A stretch of DNA of 64,000 nucleotides. Source: JAOBAU01 sp034667465. GTDB lineage: Bacteria > Acidobacteriota > Thermoanaerobaculia > Gp7-AA8. A program made the translations under genes and the position numbers. The notes beneath the pieces were generated by a model. The model was not told the DNA's origin, made no database searches, and saw only the letters and a program-made list of their open reading frames with translations. Position 1 is the stretch's first letter. Each line of letters opens with the position of its first letter. The stretch spans positions 186,001 to 250,000 of the forward strand of contig JAXDJV010000014.1 of NCBI GenBank assembly GCA_034667465.1. The letters are read 5' to 3'. Below, in pieces: positions 48,511 through 55,646 of the stretch.

Positions 48511-51500
48511 CTGTTCGAGCCAGACGTCGTAATACCGCACCGGCGGCGGCACGAGCGATGTGCGCAGGCCGCGCAGCTCGGGTTTGTGCACGACGAAGAA
48601 GCGGTCGTGGAACAGCACCGCCAGCGGCGCTTCGCGCACCATCAGCTCGTTGAGGTGACGATAGATGGTCACGCGCTCGTCGGTATCGTTCGAGCGGCGC
48701 GCCTCCATGATCATCTGATCGGTTTCCGGCGTCGACCAGTAGAAGCCGCGCACGCCATTCGATTCCGAATGGAAGAAGACGTAGAAGAAGTTGTCGGAGT
48801 CGGGGAAGTCGGCGTACCAGTTGCCGCAGAAGAACGTCCCGTGTCCCGGATGATTCAGATGCGCGCGCGCTTCGGTCGCGGAGTGATGCGTGACGCGCAT
48901 CCGGATGCCGATCGCTTCGAGATCCTCGGCGATGCGCGCAAGCGTCCCGTTGTTGCGGAACTCGTCCGTCTCCCACGTCCGATACTCGGTCTCGAAGCCG
49001 TTCGCGTAGCCGGCCTGGCGCATCAGCGCGCGGCCGCGCTCGGGATCGTACGGGAGCGCGCGCAGCGATTCGTCATAGCCGAGCAATCCCGGCGGCAGAA
49101 GTGATTGCGCCGGAACGCCGAGGCCGGCGAAGACCTGCTCGTTGATCTTTTCGCGATTGAGCGCGTGATTGATCGCCTGCCGTACTTCGACGCGATTGAA
49201 CGGCGCGACGGAACAGTCGTAGCCGAGGAACGACGTGTGAAGCTGCACGGTGTTGTGCATGTAGGGCGCGTAACGAGCGTCCTGTTTGATGTCGTTCACG
49301 ATCTTGAGCGGGATGTTGTGCGCCACGTCGATCTCGCCGCGCAGGAACGCATCGGCGACGTCGCGCGCGCTGCGCAGATCTAGACGGAACGTGAGCGAGT
49401 CGATGTGCGGCAGTCCGCTCAGGTAGTAGTCGCGATTGGCGCGGAAGCGAACGTGCTTTCCTTCCACGGCTTCCTCGATTTTGAACGGACCGGCGCCGAT
49501 CGGATTCATCCGGAAGCGGATCGGATCGCGATTCAGCTCTTCGACCGGAACGATTGACGCCTGATGCATCGTCAGCAGCGCGAGAAAGAACGCCACCGGT
49601 TCGGCGAGCTGAATGTCGATCGTCATCGAGTCGCGGACGACGAGGCCGGAGCAGGTACGCGAACGTCCGCTGATCACGTCCGCGGAGCCGCGCACGCTGC
49701 GCATGATCCACTCCGCCTGCGCTTCGAGCTCGGGGTAGAGCAGACGCACGAGACTGTCGCGAACGTCGGTCGCTTCGACCTGCCGGCCGTTGTGGAAGCG
49801 CGCGCCGCGGCGGAGATGGAAGCGATAGACCAGTCCCTGCTCGAGCACTTCCCAGCGCTCGGCCAGCGCCGGAATCAGCTCGGCTCCTTCGCCGAATGCG
49901 ACGAGCGTCGCGTGCAGCGTCTTGGTGAGGAAGCCGGCCGCCGATGACGTGGTGAAGAGTGGATCGAGATTGAGCTGCTGCCAGAGCACGGTGCTGACCG
50001 TGATCGCGCCGCCGTCCTGCGCTGTCGGCAGCTGGAAGCGGCCGAGCTCCTGTTTGAGGAGCGTCGATTCGTGGCTCAGCGTGTTGGACATCTGATTGAG
50101 GTCCATGACGCTGAAGTTGCTTTCGCGCGCGCCCTGCTGCACGACGTCCATCGACTTCACGATCGTCGCGCTCTCGGTCGCCAGCACGGAGGTCGACTCG
50201 AGCACGTTCTGCACGAGTCCCATGATGTTCTGCATGGCGCGGCTGATGGCGCGGCTGCCGCTTTCCTGCTCGGACATGGCGCGCTTGAGGTGCTTGGTGT
50301 AGTCGCGCACCATCGACGCCTGTTCGCCGATCTTCCGCGACGTCTGCGACTGCTGCTGCGTCGCGGTCGCGGTCTGCTGCACCATCTTCGTCACTTCTTC
50401 AATCGCCGCCGTTGCCTGCTGACTGCCCCGCGCCTGCTCTTCGGTCGCGTTCGCGATCTCGGAGATCGAGCTCGAGGAGCGATCGGTGAGGTCGAGGATC
50501 TTGTCGAGGACGAGCTCCGCGCGCGCGGTGAGGCCGACGCCGTCATGTACGCGATCGCTCGACTGCGTCATCTGATCGGCGGCGCGCTGCACGCCTTTCT
50601 GCACGTTCTGAATCAGCGTCCGGATCTCGTCGGTCGACACAGAAGTGCGCTCGGAGAGATCGCGAATCTCATCGGCGACGACCGCGAATCCCTTTCCGCG
50701 CTCACCGGCCTGCGCGGCGATGATTGCTGCGTTGAGTGCGAGGAGATTGGTCTGACCCGCGATCTCGTCGATGACGCGGACGATCTCGCCGATCTCCTGC
50801 GAGCGATCGCCGAGCTCGCCTAGGGCGACTTTCGCCTCCTCGACCGAGACCTGGATCTTGCGCATTCCGTCGACGGTCCCTTTGACCGCTTCGCGTCCTT
50901 CAGTCGCGGCGTCTCGCACGTAGCGCGAGAGCTCCGCCGATTGCTTCGCCGACCGTCCGATCTCCTCGGTGGTCGCATTCATCTGCACCATCGAGCTCGC
51001 GGTCTCGATCGCGAACGACGAGAACGATTCCGTGTTCGTCGCCACTTCGTTGATCGACGCGACCATCTCTTCGATCGCGGAAGAGGTCTGCTCGACGAAC
51101 TCCGCAAGCGTGTCGGCGATGCGGCTCACTTCTTCGATCGATGCCGACATCTGCAGCACCGACGTCGACGTCTCTTCGGCGTTTGCGGAGAGCTCTTCCA
51201 TGCTCGTCCGGACGAAGTTGATCGACGTGTCGATCTGCGTCACGGACGTTGATGTCGATTCAGTCGAGACCAGCTGCTCCTTCGCGCTCTTCGCGAGGAT
51301 GCGCGAGCGGCCGCTGATCTGTCCGCTGACGCCTGAGACGTCAGTCGCGAGTTGTGCGAAGCGGCGAATGGTGCGCTCGAGGTTCGCGACGAGTGCGCGC
51401 AGCGCGGCCGACATGCGGGCGGAGTTCGCGGCGGCTTCGATCTCGCGCGAGGTGAAGGAGAGGTCGCCGCCGGTGATCCGGTTCAGCAGCTCGATCGACG

Positions 51501-51705
51501 ATTCACGGCGTTTGAACGCACTGGCGATCCAGAACTGAAAGATCGTGACGCAGATCGTGCTCGTGACGAGCGCGGCCAGCATCGCCTGCCACCAGATCGT
51601 AAACGTGACGCCCGGAATCAGGCGAAGAATGATCCCGAAAGACGAGATGCAGGCGACCACGAGCAACCACATCTGTTGTGTGCGTCCGAAGCGCGTGATT
51701 GCCAT
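48508..51705 (-). CDS. chemoreceptor signalling domain fused to SBP_bac_5 solute-binding domain
   Basis: A 1065-residue single frame. Residues 12-30 and 39-61 are two TM helices joined by about eight residues, so there is no periplasmic sensor domain. Residues 65-555 form a long helical methyl-accepting region with the conserved tip IDEIAGQTNLLALNAAIIAAQAGERGKGFAVVADEIR at 311-348. Residues about 565-1065 are an SBP_bac_5 (DppA/OppA-type) domain: ELIPALAERWEVLEQGL, RFHLRRGARFHNGRQVEATDVRDSL, RMNPIGAGPFKI, LNREKINEQVFAG. The usual order is periplasmic binding protein plus separate receptor; here the binding fold follows the cytoplasmic hub. Its stop lies in a heptamer repeat. No che genes are in the window. 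Confidence 0.92.
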   Translation of the reverse strand: MAITRFGRTQQMWLLVVACISSFGIILRLIPGVTFTIWWQAMLAALVTSTICVTIFQFWIASAFKRRESSIELLNRITGGDLSFTSREIEAAANSARMSAALRALVANLERTIRRFAQLATDVSGVSGQISGRSRILAKSAKEQLVSTESTSTSVTQIDTSINFVRTSMEELSANAEETSTSVLQMSASIEEVSRIADTLAEFVEQTSSAIEEMVASINEVATNTESFSSFAIETASSMVQMNATTEEIGRSAKQSAELSRYVRDAATEGREAVKGTVDGMRKIQVSVEEAKVALGELGDRSQEIGEIVRVIDEIAGQTNLLALNAAIIAAQAGERGKGFAVVADEIRDLSERTSVSTDEIRTLIQNVQKGVQRAADQMTQSSDRVHDGVGLTARAELVLDKILDLTDRSSSSISEIANATEEQARGSQQATAAIEEVTKMVQQTATATQQQSQTSRKIGEQASMVRDYTKHLKRAMSEQESGSRAISRAMQNIMGLVQNVLESTSVLATESATIVKSMDVVQQGARESNFSVMDLNQMSNTLSHESTLLKQELGRFQLPTAQDGGAITVSTVLWQQLNLDPLFTTSSAAGFLTKTLHATLVAFGEGAELIPALAERWEVLEQGLVYRFHLRRGARFHNGRQVEATDVRDSLVRLLYPELEAQAEWIMRSVRGSADVISGRSRTCSGLVVRDSMTIDIQLAEPVAFFLALLTMHQASIVPVEELNRDPIRFRMNPIGAGPFKIEEAVEGKHVRFRANRDYYLSGLPHIDSLTFRLDLRSARDVADAFLRGEIDVAHNIPLKIVNDIKQDARYAPYMHNTVQLHTSFLGYDCSVAPFNRVEVRQAINHALNREKINEQVFAGLGVPAQSLLPPGLLGYDESLRALPYDPERGRALMRQAGYANGFETEYRTWETDEFRNNGTLARIAEDLEAIGIRMRVTHHSATEARAHLNHPGHGTFFCGNWYADFPDSDNFFYVFFHSESNGVRGFYWSTPETDQMIMEARRSNDTDERVTIYRHLNELMVREAPLAVLFHDRFFVVHKPELRGLRTSLVPPPVRYYDVWLEQ

Positions 51706-51721
51706 AGATCGTCAGGGCGCG

Positions 51722-52615
51722 ATGCTACCATGCCGCTCCTTGAACGAGTACTTCGCGGCACGCCGCGCGCTCATTGATGATTACCTCGCGAAGCTCGCTT
51801 CGCGCACCGGAGCGCCGCGGCCTCTGGCGCCGCCGTTGTCGCGCGCGATGACCTCGGCGGGGAAGCGCGTTCGCGGCATTCTCGTCCTCGCGGCAGGGGA
51901 GTCGGTCGGCGTGAAGCCGGAGAAGCTGCTCGATGCGGCGGCGGCGATGGAGCTGATTCACGCGTCGTCGCTGGTGCTCGACGATCTGCCGGCAATGGAC
52001 GACGCGCAACTTCGCCGCGGTGCGCCGACGCTTCATCGCGAATTCGGCGAAGACCTCGCGATTCTTTCGGCGGTCGCGCTGCTCAATCATTCATATGGTC
52101 TCGTCGTGAAGAGTCATGCGGCGCTGAATCCGCGGCAGTGGCCGATGGCGCAGGTGCTGAAGCGCGTCGTCGATGCGGTCGGATGGGATGGGACGATCGC
52201 CGGAGAAGCGGTCGATCTTCACAGCGAAGGCTCAACGCTCGACTTCGATACGCTGGAGTTCATCCACTCGCGCAAGACCGGCGCGCTGTTCGTCGCCGCC
52301 GCTGCGATCGGCGCGATGCTGGCGAACGTGAGTCCGGCCGCGCTCGGACGGATCGAAGTCTTCGCGAAGAATCTCGGCCTCGCGTTCCAGATCACCGACG
52401 ACGTGCTCGACGTGACCGGCTCGCCGGAAGTCCTCGGCAAAGATGTCGGCAAGGACGCGCAGCGCCTGACGTTCGTCAAGCTGGCCGGGGTCGATGGAGC
52501 AAGGAAGTTGAGCGAGGAGTTGGTCGAGACGTCACTCGCAGCGATCGCGAATCTCGGTCCGGCCGCGAAGCCGCTGCGCGATCTGGCGTTGCTGGTGAGA
52601 GATCGCGTTAGCTGA
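51722..52615 (+). CDS. ispA: polyprenyl (farnesyl/geranylgeranyl) diphosphate synthase
   Basis: A 297-residue trans-prenyltransferase from ATG 51722; TTG 51740 (NEYFAARRALIDDYL) is a plausible alternative. The first aspartate-rich motif is DDLPAMDD, the bacterial FPP/GGPP type with two extra residues, and the second is DDVLD. GKRVRGILVLAAGE, KTGALFVAAAAIGA and GKDAQRLTFVKLAG are also typical. It condenses IPP with allylic diphosphates to C15 or C20 products, in the same pathway as IspH at 38365. It diverges from the chemoreceptor fusion. The exact chain length is not fixed by sequence, so the symbol is tentative. Confidence 0.93.
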   Translation: MLPCRSLNEYFAARRALIDDYLAKLASRTGAPRPLAPPLSRAMTSAGKRVRGILVLAAGESVGVKPEKLLDAAAAMELIHASSLVLDDLPAMDDAQLRRGAPTLHREFGEDLAILSAVALLNHSYGLVVKSHAALNPRQWPMAQVLKRVVDAVGWDGTIAGEAVDLHSEGSTLDFDTLEFIHSRKTGALFVAAAAIGAMLANVSPAALGRIEVFAKNLGLAFQITDDVLDVTGSPEVLGKDVGKDAQRLTFVKLAGVDGARKLSEELVETSLAAIANLGPAAKPLRDLALLVRDRVS

Positions 52616-52704
52616 GTCCGGAATGAAACCCGGCAGAGCGGCATTTACACGCTCGCTTTTGGCGTGGTATGTTCCGCGCCGTTTTTCGCGGCTCCCCGCC
52701 GTAA

Positions 52705-52780
<76 letters not shown>

Positions 52781-52893
52781 ATAAACCCTTCTCCCGCGTT
52801 ACTTCGCCGTCCTTGTCCCGGCTCCGGCGTACCATTCACACTCGTGGGAATTGCCGGTCTTAGTGCACACACGTCGGGCGGCGCTTTTGCGCA

Positions 52894-53298
52894 GTGGACC
52901 GTACGCATCGGTGGTATCAGCGTCTACTGAGCGTTTCCGCAGATGAGGCGGCTACTTCTGCGGATCGTCTCGATGTCTTTTTGGCATTCACTCAGAACTG
53001 TTACTCAGTTCGTGACTGGCTTCAGAACGACGGTCGAGCGCAACAGACGGCGCTGGATAGGTTGATGTCAGAAACAACTGCGTTGCGGATTTGCCGTGAC
53101 ATAGCGAACGGAAGCAAGCACTTCGTGATCAGGAAACCGAGCGTCGACCGGTTCTTTTCAATCGGACGCGAGTATCAGGGGCAGGGGCGGCCGGAGCGTT
53201 GGTTCGTCGTGGCCGGCACGGAGTTCCTCGACGTTGTGGATTTTGCGGGCCAGCGTGCCCATGCGTGGGACTCATTCCTGGCGAACGTCCCCATTTAG
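52894..53298 (+). CDS. small HEPN-like hypothetical protein
   Basis: A 134-residue helical protein from GTG 52894. Two features recall an uncharacterised HEPN-like group I have seen: FLAFTQNCYSVRDWLQND near residues 29-46, and RDIANGSKHFVI with Arg68, Asn72, Lys75 and His76. The R-x7-H spacing is longer than the classical R-x4-6-H. No signal or TM segment. It lies next to tRNA-Phe and is flanked by sequence less GC-rich than the rest, which may indicate acquisition. Function unknown; RNase activity is only a hypothesis. Confidence 0.6.
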   Translation: MDRTHRWYQRLLSVSADEAATSADRLDVFLAFTQNCYSVRDWLQNDGRAQQTALDRLMSETTALRICRDIANGSKHFVIRKPSVDRFFSIGREYQGQGRPERWFVVAGTEFLDVVDFAGQRAHAWDSFLANVPI

Positions 53299-53480
53299 CC
53301 GCCTTCCTTCCTTTGAGCCATCCCGCGCCTCCGATGCGTGCGGATGTTTTGTTATTTTTTCCTGCTGAGTGCGGTTTGTGTTAGTGTCTCTTTCGGGTAA
53401 TCCACCAAAAATTTGTCTCTCTCCCCCGTTCGCGTTGACGCACCGGTCAGATCCTTCTTTCAACCCAGGGAGCGACTTTC

Positions 53481-55133
53481 ATGAGAGATCCAAAAGACGA
53501 TAGCGATCACCTCGAACACCTCCGCCTCGCGTGGGATCGCCGGCAGTTCGGCAAAGTCCTTGTTGCGGGGGTCGGCGGACTGACGCTGGGAGGGCTCGCC
53601 TCCGCACAGTCGCCGGAACCGAAACCTGATTTGACGGTCGATGTGGTCATTGTCGGGGCAGGTCTGTCCGGTCTGATCGCAGCGCGCGAGTTGAAGCGGG
53701 CGGCCGCGAAAGCGGGCAAAGAGATCACACTCGTCGTCCTTGAGGCGCGCCACCGAATCGGCGGCCGAATGTTTGGCGAGACGGTCAGCATCAGGAACAA
53801 CGATGGTCAGAACGAACAGGGCTATGTCGACTTCGGCGGGCAATGGGTTGGTGACACACAGACCGAAATGCTGGCGTTGGTGGCCGAGCTGAAAATCGAA
53901 AAGTTCCGCAGCTGGGAAGAGGGGCGAAGCATTCAGTCGTGGAAACCGCGCGGCAGCGCGACAGCGCAGGAGACAGGGTTTAACGGCGACCTCTCGCATT
54001 TGCTCAAAGGCGATTGCGTCCCTCCGGAGATTTCCGCCGCCGACGCAGAATGTAACAAACCCCCGGTGCTTCCCGATTGTCAGAAGAATTCGGAAGAGGC
54101 CGGCGTTTGGAACGGCCTTCTCGCACTGCCGGTGGATGCGAAGCAGCCGTGGAAGTCTGCGAACGCCCGGACACTCGACAGCCGGACTTTTCAGGACTAC
54201 CTGAATGATGCAGAGGCATATGGCTACACGAAGTGGTTGCCCACCATGCAGTCGCACATCGGTGGTTCCGGTGGCTTCGAGCCGGATCAGGTGTCTCTGC
54301 TGCACATGGCCTGGTCGCAGAAGGTTGCTCCGCAGTCCGAGACTCCCGAGAGATGGCTGCTGAAAGGCGGAGCGGGGCAGATTCCTGCGAGGCTGGAAGA
54401 GCAGCTGGGGCCGTGCATTCTGACCGGAGCGCCTGTCACCGATATCAGGCACGACATAGCAGGCGGCGGCGTCATCGTGACAACGACGCGGCCTGTGAAC
54501 GAACCGCTGAACCCCTTGATGAGGTTCAAAGCAAAGGCTGTGATCATTGCCATCCCGCCGCCGCTGCGGAAGAAAATTAAATTTGATCCTCCGCTGTCGT
54601 TGTCATACACCGGCTTCATGAACGGTTCGCCGATGGGCTCGATGTCGAAGGTTCACGCGGTTTATGACAGCGCTTTCTGGCGGCACAAATGCCTCAGCGG
54701 CAGTGCGGCCGGCAATTTGAAAACGTGCGAATTCATCGCCGACAGTTCCCTGGAAAGCGGTGGGCCAGGCATCCTGACGTCCTTCATCGCGGCCGAGCGC
54801 AATCACTGCCTCCGTGACGCCAGCGAAGAGGAGGTCCAGGAACTGGTGCTCAGAGACTACGCTTACTATTTCGGCGAGGATGCCCTGAAGCCGAAAAAGT
54901 TCTACCACATCAACTGGGACACGGAGATGTGGACCGGCGGGGCTTTCACCAGCTTCCTCCTTCCGAACATCTGGACGTTGTATGGCGAGCAAGGCTGGCG
55001 CGAGCCTGTCGACAAGAAGATCTTCTGGGCCGGCACGGAGACCTCCGACAGATGGCCCGGATACTTCGACGGTGCCATCCGCGCTGGAATCCGTGCAGCC
55101 GGAGAGGTGAAGGACCAGGTGAAGATCTTCTGA
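53481..55133 (+). CDS. Tat-exported FAD-dependent amine oxidase
   Basis: A 550-residue flavoprotein of the monoamine/polyamine oxidase family. The N-terminus has a Tat-like signal (DRRQFGKVLVAGVGG, twin Arg at 20-21), then the FAD motif VVIVGAGLSGL with GAGLSG at 59-64, and the second strand LVVLEARHRIGGR. The ending FWAGTETSDRWPGYFDGAIRAG is the substrate/FAD-binding signature of the family. It oxidatively deaminates amines to aldehyde, ammonia and peroxide; the substrate is open. Export of a folded flavoprotein fits Tat. GC content and codon use differ slightly from the core genes around, so transfer is possible. Confidence 0.93.
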   Translation: MRDPKDDSDHLEHLRLAWDRRQFGKVLVAGVGGLTLGGLASAQSPEPKPDLTVDVVIVGAGLSGLIAARELKRAAAKAGKEITLVVLEARHRIGGRMFGETVSIRNNDGQNEQGYVDFGGQWVGDTQTEMLALVAELKIEKFRSWEEGRSIQSWKPRGSATAQETGFNGDLSHLLKGDCVPPEISAADAECNKPPVLPDCQKNSEEAGVWNGLLALPVDAKQPWKSANARTLDSRTFQDYLNDAEAYGYTKWLPTMQSHIGGSGGFEPDQVSLLHMAWSQKVAPQSETPERWLLKGGAGQIPARLEEQLGPCILTGAPVTDIRHDIAGGGVIVTTTRPVNEPLNPLMRFKAKAVIIAIPPPLRKKIKFDPPLSLSYTGFMNGSPMGSMSKVHAVYDSAFWRHKCLSGSAAGNLKTCEFIADSSLESGGPGILTSFIAAERNHCLRDASEEEVQELVLRDYAYYFGEDALKPKKFYHINWDTEMWTGGAFTSFLLPNIWTLYGEQGWREPVDKKIFWAGTETSDRWPGYFDGAIRAGIRAAGEVKDQVKIF

Positions 55134-55140
55134 TGCCGGA

Positions 55141-55168
55141 TTGACATCGCACGTCCTTGCCGTACACT
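55141..55168 (+). promoter_or_regulatory. promoter of the ydaO riboswitch leader
   Basis: A consensus TTGACA at 55141-55146 and TACACT at 55163-55168 are 16 bp apart, just after the amine oxidase stop. Transcription should start near 55175, ahead of the riboswitch core. Confidence 0.75.
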
Positions 55169-55189
55169 TCCTCTGCCGCCTGTGTGTGG

Positions 55190-55334
55190 TGACTTGTCAG
55201 CCTAATCCTCGGCGCCGAGGAACGGGGGAACCAAAGCGACGGCTTGCCACCGTCCGGGGTGAACGAGGCCAAAAGCCTCCAGGGCTTCCAGCCCGAATCC
55301 GACAGCTAACCTCGTAGGCAGCCGGAAGGCAGGC
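55190..55334 (+). ncRNA. cyclic di-AMP (ydaO/yuaA) riboswitch
   Basis: The conserved blocks of the ydaO class are all present in order: GGAACGGGGGAACCAA at 55219-55234, GGGGTGAA at 55256-55263, then CCCGAATCCGACAGCTAACC at 55292-55311 and CGTAGGC after it. A first pairing CCTCGGCGCCGAGG precedes the first block. The aptamer binds c-di-AMP and in known cases is an OFF switch that promotes a terminator. Here a terminator begins three bases after. The gene it should control is the TonB receptor at 55647. Recognised from conserved sequence, not from a covariance search. Confidence 0.9.
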
Positions 55335-55336
55335 CT

Positions 55337-55372
55337 CAAACGCCGCGAAGCGATTCGCGGCGTTTGTCTTTT
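55337..55372 (+). terminator. riboswitch expression-platform terminator
   Basis: A perfect 13-bp stem CAAACGCCGCGAA (55337-55349) / TTCGCGGCGTTTG (55354-55366) closed by a GCGA (GNRA) tetraloop and followed by TCTTTT. It lies immediately after the c-di-AMP aptamer and 280 bp before the TonB receptor start. Intrinsic termination here would switch off the receptor. Confidence 0.92.
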
Positions 55373-55646
55373 CCGCCACAAATCCACACCGTTCACCTTT
55401 CGTTTACATTCTTCTGGTGCTAAGCTTCCGCCAAATTTTTGAGGGTCAAATTCTGCGGTCGGGGTGGGTCCGAATTCAAAGTTCGGAACCTTTCAGACCA
55501 TCGCATTGGATTCAGACCCGATTTGAAAAGTGGTCATTGGAAGGTAACTAACTGAGCCCGTTAGCCTTGTCGGATCAGTGGCGTACGGCCGCCGATCTGC
55601 ACAACGAGTCCGCAGTCACGAAGACCATCCAGTGAAAGGAGCCGAT

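Noticed and set aside
55404..55440. Second promoter between the riboswitch terminator and the receptor
   Set aside because: TTTACA is present but no acceptable -10 follows at 15-19 bp; left open as a test, not called.
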